Positions 24,166-33,914 of a DNA stretch of 48,766 nucleotides are shown one piece after another (position 1 is the first letter of the stretch; each line of letters begins with the position of its first letter). Position numbers and translations under genes: made by a program. Source of the DNA: Verrucomicrobiota bacterium (GTDB lineage: Bacteria; Verrucomicrobiota; Verrucomicrobiia; Limisphaerales; UBA1100); assembly GCA_030747505.1 (NCBI GenBank), contig JASLKQ010000013.1, forward strand, positions 1 through 48,766. Direction: 5' to 3'. Under the pieces are notes generated by a model that was given only the letters and a program-made list of their open reading frames with translations, did not search any database and was not told the origin of the DNA.

Positions 24166-26868
24166 ATGAAAAAGGCACTCCTTCTTACAGGCATAGCGGT
24201 TATTATGGCTGCTTTTGAAACATCTGCGCAGCAACTTCCACGTGCTACATTAAGCAGTGTGTTTCCAGCCGGTGGCCAACAAGGGGCCACCTTGGACGTG
24301 ACTGTTTCAGGTGGCGATTTGGATGATTCTAATAAGCTCACATTTTCCCATCCCGGGATCACAGCCAAACAGAAATTAGATGGGGCGGGAGTGCCCGTGG
24401 CAAATCAATACAATGTTACAATTGCCAAGACGGTGCCGGTTGGTTTTCATGATGTCAGAGTAAGCGGGGGGCGGTTTGGCGTCACCAATGTGCGCTCTTT
24501 TGCTGTGGGTGATTTACCTGAGATTACGTCCAATGGGGGAACAGGGCTGGAGAATGCAGCGGAAGTGAAGTTAGGTACAATTATCAATGGGCAGGCTCCT
24601 TCACGAAATTATGCCTACTACAAAGTAGGACTTAAAAAAGGACAAAGAGTAATCGTTAGCTGTATGGCTCGTGAATTGGATTCCAATCTTGAGCCGGTCC
24701 TAATCCTGAAGAGCTCTGGTGGCTTGGAATTGGAACGCAGTCGTTTAGGTGAGCCTGTTGATTTCACTCCGGCAGCAGATGGAGACTATTTTGTAGGCTT
24801 GCATGATTTTGTTTACGGAGGCGGAGCAGGCCATGTTTATAGATTGTCAGTTGCCGAGCGGCCACATATTGATTTTGTGATTCCTCCGGTCGGAGAGCCA
24901 GGCAAGCAGGGTAAGTTTACTTTGTATGGCCGCAATCTCCCCGGGGGGGTTGATAGCGGCATGGCCCTTGAAGGCAAGCCTTTACAAAAACAAGTAGTGA
25001 CCATCAATCTTCCCGGAGATGCCAAGGCTCGCATAAGCCTAGCTGGCACTTCTCCTGTTGGGCCCAGTCAGGCTGGCTTTGATGGGATTGAATATCGTTT
25101 GCCGAGTTCCAAGGGGAGCTCGAATCCGGTTCGAATTTTCTTTTCAGATGCTCCAGTCATCACCGAGATAGCGGCTCCAAATGAAAAGGCTACAGATGCA
25201 CAGAAGATAACGGTTCCATGTGATTACGCTGGGCTTTTTTATCCGCGCCGCGACCGGGATTGGGTGACTTTTGACGCTAAAAAAGGAGACATTTACTGGG
25301 TCGAGGTTGTGAGCGAGCGATTGGGGGCCCCGACAAATCCTTACTTTCGAGTTGAGCGGGTAACAAAGAACGACAAGGGCGAAGAAAAAGTGAGTACAGT
25401 TAAAGAAGTTACGGAAAGCCCGGTCAATATAGGAGGCACCGTTTTTAACACCACCACTGTTGACCCAACGTTCCGTTTTTCGGTTTCCGAGGATGGCACG
25501 TACCGTTTGGTAACATACGATATGTATAACCGAGGGGCGCCCAATAGTCTCTACCGTCTCTCAATTCGCAAGGAGGCTCCAGATTTTCGTTTGGTTTCAA
25601 TGATCGAAGGTCCTCCAGCGATGCCAAACAAGGCTCTGCCTATCCCCACGGCATTTCTGCGTCGTGGGCAAGTGTTGCCGGTTAAGGTAATGGCCTTCAA
25701 GCGGGATGGGTTCAACGAGCCAATTGAAGTAAATTTGGCGGGGCTCCCGGGTCATGTTACCGCAAGCAAAGCGACGATTTATCCGGGTCAAAATTCTGCC
25801 TTGGTTTTGATTTCGGCAAAGGACGATGCGACTGCCTGGTCAGGCGAGGTGACTGTGTCAGGAAAGGCGACGGTCAACGGGAAAGCTATCACCCATCAGG
25901 CACGTACGGCGGATGTTACTACCGTTACTTATGATACCCAGTCAAAAAAATCCAAGGTGCGGGCTCGTCTTACCGGAGGCATGCTGATAACGGTAACCGA
26001 CCGTGAAAAAGTTCCCCTCCGGATAAAAGCCAAGGAGGAGAAGGTTTGGGAGCACTCGGTTTTTGGAAACATCAAGATTCCCATTAATATTGCATTTGAT
26101 GCAGGCTTCAAGGGCGTGGACAAAAATGTCGTACTTGTTGGCCATCCCGCAGTGGCAAAATTCAAGGCCGTAAAGGTGGGAAAGGACAAGACTGAAGCGA
26201 ATATCGATCTAAACCTTGCCACATACAAATTGGGGGCAGGGAATTACACGCTGTACGTGCGCTCACAGGTTAAAGGTAAATATAAACGTGTGAGTGATGA
26301 GGAATTAAAGGCGGCCAAGGATGCAGCATCCGCTGCTGACAAGATGGCCAAGGAAACCAAGGCTGCTTCTGATGCTGCCGCTAAAAATAAGGACGCTACC
26401 GCAGAAGCCAAAGCGTTGGCCAAGAAGAAGAGTGATGAAGCCGCAGCGGCAAAGAAAACAGCAGACGCCCTGGTCAAGAAACTTACTGGGGGCAACAAGG
26501 CCGGAGATATTACCGCCACCTTCTTGAGTTCCCCGATTCGCGTGAAGGTGACTTCGGCCCCGGTTGATCTCAAGCCAATTAAAGTGGCTACTATAAATGC
26601 TGGGGGGAAAGTGGATGTAGTGGTGGATGTCGCACGAAAGTATGAGTTTAAGGACGAGATCACTATCAGCTCGAAGTCAGCCAGCGGCATAAGTGTTGCC
26701 AATGGTAAAATCCTGAAGGATCAGAGTAACGGCAAATTAACCTTTACTGTGGGCAAGAATGTAAAGCCGGGGGATTACAACTTTGAAATCAGTGCGAAGA
26801 TGACTCTCAACAAACAAAACATCACTGTGAAGAAACCGGTTTCCATTAAGGTAACCGCAGCCCAGTAA
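24166..26868 (+). CDS. Large exported protein with PPC-type domains and an Ala/Lys-rich coiled-coil insert
   Basis: 900 residues. Signal peptide MKKALLLTGIAVIMAAFETSAQ. Residues about 25-110 form an IPT/Ig-like domain (LSSVFPAGGQQGATLDVTVSGGDL), and 140-230 a pre-peptidase C-terminal (PPC) domain (YYKVGLKKGQRVIVSCMARELDSNLEPVLILKSSG). A second PPC-like part lies at about 350-470 (RDRDWVTFDAKKGDIYWVEVVSERLG). Beta-rich repeats follow. At about residues 711-775 a purely Ala/Lys/Glu helix (AAKDAASAADKMAKETKAASDAAAKNK...) interrupts the last beta domain, which resumes at ITATFLSSPIRVKV. No enzymatic motif. Such proteins sit in DUF1501/DUF1553 blocks and may bind surface or substrate. It ends 7 nt before the next gene. 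Confidence 0.8.
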   Translation: MKKALLLTGIAVIMAAFETSAQQLPRATLSSVFPAGGQQGATLDVTVSGGDLDDSNKLTFSHPGITAKQKLDGAGVPVANQYNVTIAKTVPVGFHDVRVSGGRFGVTNVRSFAVGDLPEITSNGGTGLENAAEVKLGTIINGQAPSRNYAYYKVGLKKGQRVIVSCMARELDSNLEPVLILKSSGGLELERSRLGEPVDFTPAADGDYFVGLHDFVYGGGAGHVYRLSVAERPHIDFVIPPVGEPGKQGKFTLYGRNLPGGVDSGMALEGKPLQKQVVTINLPGDAKARISLAGTSPVGPSQAGFDGIEYRLPSSKGSSNPVRIFFSDAPVITEIAAPNEKATDAQKITVPCDYAGLFYPRRDRDWVTFDAKKGDIYWVEVVSERLGAPTNPYFRVERVTKNDKGEEKVSTVKEVTESPVNIGGTVFNTTTVDPTFRFSVSEDGTYRLVTYDMYNRGAPNSLYRLSIRKEAPDFRLVSMIEGPPAMPNKALPIPTAFLRRGQVLPVKVMAFKRDGFNEPIEVNLAGLPGHVTASKATIYPGQNSALVLISAKDDATAWSGEVTVSGKATVNGKAITHQARTADVTTVTYDTQSKKSKVRARLTGGMLITVTDREKVPLRIKAKEEKVWEHSVFGNIKIPINIAFDAGFKGVDKNVVLVGHPAVAKFKAVKVGKDKTEANIDLNLATYKLGAGNYTLYVRSQVKGKYKRVSDEELKAAKDAASAADKMAKETKAASDAAAKNKDATAEAKALAKKKSDEAAAAKKTADALVKKLTGGNKAGDITATFLSSPIRVKVTSAPVDLKPIKVATINAGGKVDVVVDVARKYEFKDEITISSKSASGISVANGKILKDQSNGKLTFTVGKNVKPGDYNFEISAKMTLNKQNITVKKPVSIKVTAAQ

Positions 26869-26875
26869 TTTAATA

Positions 26876-29800
26876 ATGATCAAAAAAATCCTCCCTTTAA
26901 GTGCCGTCTTGCTCGTGACAGCTCTGCCCTCCCAGAGTGCAGGATTGCCCGTGGCTAGTCTCAATCGCAAGACGCCGGTAGATTTTCAGGATGAAATTCT
27001 TCCCATGTTCCGGGCCAATTGCTTGGCCTGTCACAACCAGACCAAATCCAAGGCTGATGTAAATCTCGAGACACCGGCAAAGATTGCCGAGGCGGACATC
27101 GTCGTGCCCGGTAAACCCATGGAGAGCTTGCTCTTCCTGTCTTCTGCCCATCTTGAGGACCCGGCCATGCCTCCAAAAGAAAACAAAGCCTCAGCAAAGG
27201 ATCTTAACCCACAGGAACTGGCCCTGCTTAAGCTTTGGATCGAGCAGGGAGCAAAAGGTGAGATTCGTTCAGCTCGAAAGGTTGAATGGCAGCCTCTTCC
27301 TTCGGGGCTAAACCCTATTTATGCAGTGTCGGTTTCCCCTGACGGGCAATACGCCGCTGCAGGACGGGCAAACCAAATATTTATTTATCATATTCCGAGT
27401 AAGGCGCTGGTCACGCGATTGACTGATCCGGATTTACTTAAGGGCGGAAAGTACAAGGAAGGAGTAAGTCACAAGGACTTGGTCCATTCGTTGGCCTTTA
27501 ATCCAACCGGAGATCTGCTCGCTAGTGGCGGGTATCGAGAAGTAAAACTCTGGCGTCGGCTGCCTATTGTCGCTGCCAAGTCGTTCACCCTTGGCACGGA
27601 TAAGGGGATTCACGCCGTCAGCTCGGATGGCAAATGGCTGGCAGCAGCTGAAGGGAATGTCATTAAGGTTTATGATGTGGCTAAAGGAAATGGCTTCAAA
27701 GGGTTATCCGGGCTAAAAGGAACAGCAACCTCAGTCGCCTTTTCTCCTGATGGAGCCCGTATAGCCGCAGGGGCTGAAGATGGAGGATTATTGGTGTGGA
27801 ATGTGGCAGACGGCAAATCCTTTACCATAGACCCACCTGTTCCACCTGAGGAGGGAGAAAAAGCCCCAGAGGTGACCCCAATAAAGATTAATGCCGTCAC
27901 CTTCGCTGCAGGAGGCAAGCAATTGGCTGTTGCACAGGAAAACAATCTTATAACCATTTACAATGTCACTGATAAGCTTGTGGCTGCCGGCGAACTCAAG
28001 GGGCACTCGGCCCCGGTAACGGCACTGGCTCCTTTGAGCAGTGCGCCGACACAGTTGATCTCAGGTGCGGGCGACAGCACGCTTCGTCATTGGGATATTA
28101 ACGGCTTTAAAATGGTGCGCCAAATCACGGCTGGAGGGGTCATTGCTGCAGTTGCTGCAAGCCCGGATGGCAAACGCTTTGCCTGTGTGTTGAAGGATAA
28201 GAATGCGCGCCTCTTCAATGCGACTGATGGAAAATTGATTGCAGACTTAAAGGGCAGCCACAAGGCGATCGAGGATTCCGCAAGTAAAGACCGGTTTGCT
28301 GCTTACGCTAAGGCGGAAGTGGCCGATTACACGGCAAATCTAAAAACCAAAACCGATAATCATAAAAAGGCCGATGACCGGGTGAAGAAGGCTGGCGAAG
28401 CCCTAAAGAAAGCTGAAGGGATGCCGATCGCTGAAAAGAAAAAGGCTTTTGATGAAGCCGAAGTTGCGAAAAAGAGTGGCGAAGAAAAATACAACAAGCT
28501 CAAGGCTGACTATGACGCCATACTAAAGACTTTTGGAGAGCAGGATAAGGTTGCCAAGGCGGCTGAGGCAGCCACGAAAAAGGCAGTTGATGAGGCAAAA
28601 GCGCCGATGGTCGATTTTACCAGTAAGGACAAGGTCGCCAAGACAAAGATGGCTTCTGCTTTGGCAGCAAAGAAGAAATTAGATAACTTGATACAAACAC
28701 AGGTGAAACCTGCAGAGACTAAAGCTGCTACGGCAAAAACTGCAGTAGGTGCTGTTACTGCTGCAAAAGCTGCCGCAGACAAAGGACTTGCTGCAGCGAA
28801 GACGGCTGTGGCTGAAAAGTTGAAGAAATTTACCGCAGCAGAGAACGCGGCGAAGGCTGCTGAGGAGAACTCCAAGAAGGTTGCGGGTGATTCAAATAAA
28901 ACACCTGAAGAGAAACAGGCTGCGACCAAAGCTGCTAATGAGAAACGGAATGCTGCAAATAGCGCAAAGACAGAATTAACGCAGGCGCAAGCAAAGGAAA
29001 AGTCGGCTGGTACTGCCGCCGCGACCGCTGCCAATAAATTGACGCAATCACGAGCAGCACAGAAGGCCGCCGATGCTGCTGTGATTACAGTAAAGGGTCG
29101 TGAGGCAGCCGCACAAAGAGCATTTGATACAGCTAATCAAGCGGCGGCAACCGCAGCAAAGACTGCAACCTCAGCTAAGCCTGCTGCAGACAAGGCCAAG
29201 GCGACTGCCGATGCGGCTACCAAGATGTCCACAGAAAAAAGAAAGTTGGCTTCTGAAACACAGAAGAAACGTGATGAATTAAACAAACAACAGGCAGCGG
29301 CAAAAAAATCCCTCGATGAAGCAGCCAAGAAGGCGACTGCCGCCGAGGGCGAGTACAAAAAATTGGAAGAGCCCCGTCAACAGGCGGCTAACGAAGCCAA
29401 ACTGTCCAAGGAAGCCTTGGTAAAAACAGAGGTGGCAAAGAAGGAGGCCGAAGGGCAGAAGGCAGTTGCGGACAAGCAGCAGGCTGATGCTGATGGCGCA
29501 GCGAAATTGGCTAAGGATGCCTTGGCTAAAGTCAATTCTGATACTTCCGCGATTGTCTTCTCGTCGAACAGCAAGCGACTGTTTACCGGGTCGGCTGATA
29601 AGATAATCCATGTTTGGAACACAGACGACGGGAAGCAGGTCAACAGTGTTAGTGGGCATAAGGAGGCAGTGAATGGACTGGGGATGACCCCTTCAGGACA
29701 TTTGATTTCGGTTAGCGCGGATAAAACAGCAACACTCTGGAACCTGACAGACGAATGGAAGCTGGAACGAACATTGGGATCGGGAGGAGTAGATTCTCCG

Positions 29801-30466
29801 ATCGTTGACCGGGCTACTGCATTGAGCTTCAGTTACGATGGCAAACAATTGGCAGCGGGCAGCGGAGAGCCTAGCCGCAGTGGGACGGTTCATGTCTTTA
29901 AAATAGCTGATGGGAAAGTCACAAAAAACCTCCTTGAAGTCCATAGTGATACAGTGATGGGGTTACAGTTCAATTCTGAGGGCACACAGATTGCCAGCGG
30001 AGGGGCAGATAAGTTTGCCAAGATAACAAATCTGGGGGACGGGAAAATCCTTCATTCCTTTGAAGGACATACTCACCATGTCCTTGGAGTGGCATGGCAA
30101 TACAATGGCAGAGTTTTGGCAAGCGTTGGGGCTGATAACGAAATTAAAGTATGGAACGTAGTGACCGGAGAACGAGCTGGTAAGTTTGGCGTAGGAGGGA
30201 AAGAGGTAACGTCGATTCAATTTGTTGGGTACACTGATAACGCAGTGGTTACTGCGGGCGACAATCGGGTTCGTCGGGTTAGCATCCCAATGGGGAACCC
30301 GAAAAACATACGCGATTTTTCAGGGGCAAAGGATTACGTTTATTCCGGTTCTGCTTCTGCAGATGGGAATATCATAGCTGCAGGCGGAGCAGATGCCATA
30401 CTGCGCATTTGGAATGGTGCCAGCGGAGCTTCTATAGTCACTTTCGAGGCCCCAAAGGGACAGTAA
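26876..30466 (+). CDS. Cytochrome-type / WD40 protein with a giant Ala/Lys-rich coiled coil inside
   Basis: 1196 residues. Signal peptide (about 1-20). A planctomycete-type cytochrome domain follows, with FQDEILPMFRANCLACHNQTKSKADVNLET (CxxCH, about residues 46-50). WD40 repeats fill about 135-455 (PDGQYAAAG, SPDGARIAAGAEDGGLLVWNVADGK, SGAGDSTLRHWD). Residues about 468-886 are a continuous Ala/Lys/Glu helix-forming region of some 420 residues. A second WD40 block (about 887-1190) ends the protein (GSADKIIHVWNTDDGKQV, SVSADKTATLWNLTDEW, GADNEIKVWNV). The coil therefore splits two propeller halves. The cytochrome-WD40 pairing is known in this phylum; the coil length is the unusual part. It follows the PPC protein by 7 nt, so they are co-transcribed. 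Confidence 0.85.
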   Translation: MIKKILPLSAVLLVTALPSQSAGLPVASLNRKTPVDFQDEILPMFRANCLACHNQTKSKADVNLETPAKIAEADIVVPGKPMESLLFLSSAHLEDPAMPPKENKASAKDLNPQELALLKLWIEQGAKGEIRSARKVEWQPLPSGLNPIYAVSVSPDGQYAAAGRANQIFIYHIPSKALVTRLTDPDLLKGGKYKEGVSHKDLVHSLAFNPTGDLLASGGYREVKLWRRLPIVAAKSFTLGTDKGIHAVSSDGKWLAAAEGNVIKVYDVAKGNGFKGLSGLKGTATSVAFSPDGARIAAGAEDGGLLVWNVADGKSFTIDPPVPPEEGEKAPEVTPIKINAVTFAAGGKQLAVAQENNLITIYNVTDKLVAAGELKGHSAPVTALAPLSSAPTQLISGAGDSTLRHWDINGFKMVRQITAGGVIAAVAASPDGKRFACVLKDKNARLFNATDGKLIADLKGSHKAIEDSASKDRFAAYAKAEVADYTANLKTKTDNHKKADDRVKKAGEALKKAEGMPIAEKKKAFDEAEVAKKSGEEKYNKLKADYDAILKTFGEQDKVAKAAEAATKKAVDEAKAPMVDFTSKDKVAKTKMASALAAKKKLDNLIQTQVKPAETKAATAKTAVGAVTAAKAAADKGLAAAKTAVAEKLKKFTAAENAAKAAEENSKKVAGDSNKTPEEKQAATKAANEKRNAANSAKTELTQAQAKEKSAGTAAATAANKLTQSRAAQKAADAAVITVKGREAAAQRAFDTANQAAATAAKTATSAKPAADKAKATADAATKMSTEKRKLASETQKKRDELNKQQAAAKKSLDEAAKKATAAEGEYKKLEEPRQQAANEAKLSKEALVKTEVAKKEAEGQKAVADKQQADADGAAKLAKDALAKVNSDTSAIVFSSNSKRLFTGSADKIIHVWNTDDGKQVNSVSGHKEAVNGLGMTPSGHLISVSADKTATLWNLTDEWKLERTLGSGGVDSPIVDRATALSFSYDGKQLAAGSGEPSRSGTVHVFKIADGKVTKNLLEVHSDTVMGLQFNSEGTQIASGGADKFAKITNLGDGKILHSFEGHTHHVLGVAWQYNGRVLASVGADNEIKVWNVVTGERAGKFGVGGKEVTSIQFVGYTDNAVVTAGDNRVRRVSIPMGNPKNIRDFSGAKDYVYSGSASADGNIIAAGGADAILRIWNGASGASIVTFEAPKGQ

Positions 30467-30545
30467 CACTAAGATTTTCTTTTGTTGAGCTTGCGGATAA
30501 CTGTCCGTTGACGCGGGCAGGCTGGCTTCGTTTCATGCGACTCAC

Positions 30546-31532
30546 ATGGCCGTACGACGGAAAGGGAGTTGCTATCTCGGAATTGATGTTGGAGGGACCA
30601 AGATTCTCGCCGGATTGTTCGATCGGTCACTCAAGCTTCTGGCAAAATGGAAAATCAAAACAAAGGCTGACCGGGGCGGGGATGTTGTCATTGATCGTAT
30701 TGTTCGGGCAGCGCGCGAATTAGTTGAAGATCAGGGTTTGCGGGTGGCTGATGTGCGCGCAATAGGATTGGGCGTTCCGGGCGTGGTAATCAAGGGGCGG
30801 GTATATAACGCCTATAATCTCCATTGGAGCGAGTTGCCCATTCAAACCATTCTACGTCGCCGCCTTCGCGTGCCGGTGTTTGTTGACAATGATTGCAACC
30901 TTTTCACGCTGGGGATTCACCGAGTGGAGCTCAAGGGGAAGCCCGACACGATGGCCGGCGCATTTTTGGGAACCGGCTTCGGCGGGGGGCTGATTATCAA
31001 CGGTCAACTATTTCGTGGTCATAACTTTGCGGCGGGAGAGTTTGGACAGATAACCATCGATAAGAACGGACTCAAAACCGCACATAGTTTCAGAGGTAGC
31101 CTGGAATCACTCGCCAGTCGCACCGGTATTGTTCGGTGCCTGCGTAAAGCGGTCCTGGAAGGGGAAGTAACGATGCTTCAGGAGGAATTGGGCCCTCACC
31201 TGACCGGAGTCCGCAGCCGGCACCTGCGCATTGCCTTGGCCAAGCGGGATCCTTTGGTTAAACGCATCGTGAAACAGGCAGCCGAAGATACTGGCATAGG
31301 GGTAGCCGCTATTATCAGTGCGATTGGGCCTGAATACGTGATGCTTAATGGCGGAGTGATAGAAGCATTACAGAAACCCATGTTGCCGGTTATTCGCAAG
31401 GCAGCTGCGAAGCATGTGCTACCCGGCACGATGGACGGAATTAAGATTGAGGCCAGTAAGCTTGGCGATGATGGGGGCATTCATGGTGCGGCCATATTGG
31501 CAAATGAAGAAGAGGCGAAAGCCAAGCGCTAA
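30546..31532 (+). CDS. ROK-family sugar kinase (glucokinase-like) lacking the zinc motif
   Basis: 328 residues. The ATP-binding phosphate loop GIDVGGTKILAGLFD is at the N-terminus, the catalytic Asp is in VDNDCN (about residues 117-121), and GTGFGGGLIINGQL matches the second phosphate motif. ROK kinases usually have GE(I/F)GH with a zinc-ligand His and a CxCGxxGC zinc knuckle. Here the equivalents are GEFGQ and AHSFRGSLE, so the His and all the Cys are missing. The rest of the fold appears intact, including LASRTGI and LNGGVIEAL. The substrate is probably a hexose or amino sugar, but a changed metal requirement or specificity is likely. Its stop codon overlaps that of the convergent ppk1. Confidence 0.85.
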   Translation: MAVRRKGSCYLGIDVGGTKILAGLFDRSLKLLAKWKIKTKADRGGDVVIDRIVRAARELVEDQGLRVADVRAIGLGVPGVVIKGRVYNAYNLHWSELPIQTILRRRLRVPVFVDNDCNLFTLGIHRVELKGKPDTMAGAFLGTGFGGGLIINGQLFRGHNFAAGEFGQITIDKNGLKTAHSFRGSLESLASRTGIVRCLRKAVLEGEVTMLQEELGPHLTGVRSRHLRIALAKRDPLVKRIVKQAAEDTGIGVAAIISAIGPEYVMLNGGVIEALQKPMLPVIRKAAAKHVLPGTMDGIKIEASKLGDDGGIHGAAILANEEEAKAKR

Positions 31533-33655
31533 GCAACATTCTGGTCCTGTTCTGGAGCCGGGACCGACTCAAGGCTCTTTATTGCTTGGGAGCGTTTGTT
31601 TGCATCCTGCGCCAGTTCCATGAACCTAATTTGACTTCGTAGAGGTACTTCATTTTTCCCGGGCTTAAGCTGAACATAGGTACCATCAGGTTGTAACAAA
31701 TGTGCTTTCACGTTATCGCTTAAATGAATGGGCAGGATCTCATTTAGAATTCTATTTTTCAGGGAGGCATCCTCAATCGGGAAAGCAATCTCAATGCGTT
31801 TTCGAAAATTGCGATGCATCCAGTCGCCGCTGCCGACATAAACCTCAGGATTGCCTTCATTTTCAAACGCATAGATTCTGCTGTGCTCAAGAAAGCGGTC
31901 AACAATACTCCGAACAGTAATATTTTGGCTAAGCTCAGGGACTCCCGGGCGAAGGCAGCAGATGCCCCTTACAATAAGGTCAATTTTGACACCTGCCTGG
32001 CTGGCTTCATAAAGGGCTTCAATTACTGGTTTATCAACCAGCGAATTCATCTTTGCAGTAATGCGTGCAGGTTTTCCCTCCCGGGCGATGCCAGTCTCTC
32101 GCTGGATTAGTTCCAGTGTTCGGGATTGAAATTCAAACGGGGATGCGATCAGTTTTTTGGTTCCCTCAAATTCACAGAAACCGGTCAGTAGATTGAAAAC
32201 AGCAGCCGAATCCTGTCCGTAGTCTTCACGGCAGGTCATCATCCCCAGATCTGTGTACAATTTGGCGGTTGACGGGTTGTAGTTGCCCGTTGCCAGATGC
32301 AAATAGTGTCGGAGCCGACCTTCCTCCTGGCGCACAATCATACAGAGCTTGGAATGAATTTTGTAACCCCTTAATCCGTAGCTGACATGTACGCCCGACT
32401 CTTCCATCTCTCGTGCCCGGCGGATATTGCTGGCTTCGTCAAACCTCGCCTTAAGCTCTACAACCACTGCCACCTCCTTGCCATTTTGCGCAGCCTTCAT
32501 TAGGGCATTAGTAATACGGGGGTTGCTCCCAATGCGGTAGAGGGTTTGCTTGATGGCAAGCACCTTGGGATCGCTTGCGGCCTGATTCAAGAGGTCAACT
32601 ACGCATTCAAAACTCTCGTAGGGATGATGGAGGAGCACATCTTGTTTGCGGATTACCTCGAAGATGTCCGTTTGTTTTTTGGAGGACGGGGAGGGTGCTG
32701 GCAAAAAGTGATCATTACGCAATTCGGGGGAGTGGTCTCCCTCCAAAAGTCCATTTAAGTGTATGGGGTTTACGGGTCCTTCTATGAGGTAGAGATCATC
32801 CTCAGATAATTCCATAGCTTCCAGCAGGTTACAAACCAGCTCATTAGGGGCATCATGATCCATCTCCAAGCGTACGGCGTGTCCTTTTCGGCGGTTGCGC
32901 AGTTCGTTTTCAACCGCTTTAAGAATGTTATCGGTGTCCTCCTCGTCCACGTACAGCTCACTGTTGCGCGTTACGCGAAACCGCCATGCGCCCATCACTT
33001 TGTTGCCCGGGAAGAGCGATTCGACAAAATGAGAAATGATATCGGCTAAGAATACATACTCGCGTTCTGATTCTTCCCCCGGTAGTTGCACCAGCCGTGG
33101 GATGACGCGGGGTACTTGCACGATGCAGAGACGTTGCTCAAGGCCGCGTTTACTCTTGCGTTCAACACGTGCAATAACATTCAGCGACTTATTGAGGATC
33201 AGGGGAAACGCCTTCGATGGATCTACAGCCAGAGGGGTGAGGACGGGCCTTACCTTTTCATTAAAGTATTTCTCCACCCAGATACGGTGATTATCTGAAA
33301 GATGATCCATCTCATGGAAATAAAAACCATTTTCCTGCAGTTGGGGTTGTAACTCCTCGCGCCAGCAGCCGAAGAGGTCGTCGACCATTCGATGAATTCG
33401 CAGTGATGAAGCTTGATAGGTTTCGGTGGCAGTACGCCCATCCAGGCTGCGTTTTATGACCGAACTTTCAATTTGTTGCTTCAACCCGGCGATGCGCACT
33501 TCAAAAAATTCATCGAGGTTGGAATTGGCGATGCAGAAAAACTTGAGTCGTTCGAGCAGTGGATTGGTGGAATCCAGAGCCTCCTCCATCACACGCTGGT
33601 TAAACTCCAACCAGCTGAGTTCTCTATTGATAAAATGCGAAGAGGGACTACTCAT
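31529..33655 (-). CDS. ppk1: Polyphosphate kinase 1
   Basis: 708 residues from the ATG at 33655 (MSSPSSHFINRELSWLEFNQRVMEEALD), where family homology begins; the longer frame from 33733 adds an unrelated leader. PPK1 makes inorganic polyphosphate reversibly from ATP (EC 2.7.4.1). Visible marks: the N-terminal FINRELSWLEFNQRV, the YKIHSKLCMIVRQEEG segment, HLATGNYNPSTAKLYTDLG with the autophosphorylated His, LIVRGICCLRPGVPELS with the second active-site region, and FENEGNPEVYVGSGDWMHRNF near the end. No exopolyphosphatase gene is adjacent. It converges on the ROK kinase, with stop codons overlapping at 31530-31531. Confidence 0.96.
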   Translation of the reverse strand: MSSPSSHFINRELSWLEFNQRVMEEALDSTNPLLERLKFFCIANSNLDEFFEVRIAGLKQQIESSVIKRSLDGRTATETYQASSLRIHRMVDDLFGCWREELQPQLQENGFYFHEMDHLSDNHRIWVEKYFNEKVRPVLTPLAVDPSKAFPLILNKSLNVIARVERKSKRGLEQRLCIVQVPRVIPRLVQLPGEESEREYVFLADIISHFVESLFPGNKVMGAWRFRVTRNSELYVDEEDTDNILKAVENELRNRRKGHAVRLEMDHDAPNELVCNLLEAMELSEDDLYLIEGPVNPIHLNGLLEGDHSPELRNDHFLPAPSPSSKKQTDIFEVIRKQDVLLHHPYESFECVVDLLNQAASDPKVLAIKQTLYRIGSNPRITNALMKAAQNGKEVAVVVELKARFDEASNIRRAREMEESGVHVSYGLRGYKIHSKLCMIVRQEEGRLRHYLHLATGNYNPSTAKLYTDLGMMTCREDYGQDSAAVFNLLTGFCEFEGTKKLIASPFEFQSRTLELIQRETGIAREGKPARITAKMNSLVDKPVIEALYEASQAGVKIDLIVRGICCLRPGVPELSQNITVRSIVDRFLEHSRIYAFENEGNPEVYVGSGDWMHRNFRKRIEIAFPIEDASLKNRILNEILPIHLSDNVKAHLLQPDGTYVQLKPGKNEVPLRSQIRFMELAQDANKRSQAIKSLESVPAPEQDQNVA

Positions 33656-33914
33656 GAAAAAGGGGAAGGAAGGGTAGCCAATTTTCCCCCTTAAAAACAG
33701 ACTATTTGAGGGAATGAACACAAAAACATCCAAAATAAGCGAAATTTGAACTAAATCGTTATTTTGATAACAGAACAGGCTCTATTAATTCGCATGAAAT
33801 CACAAAATATTCAGTTATTATGCAGATTTTATTCCCACTTCATTTAACGACGCCTAATGCCATAAAACGCTGAATAACAGTGGTTTCTGAGAGCGTGAAT
33901 TTCAGGGACTGGTT

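Noticed and set aside
30409..30723. 104-codon plus-strand frame spanning the end of the WD40 gene and the start of the ROK gene
   Set aside because: It overlaps two well-supported genes in another frame.
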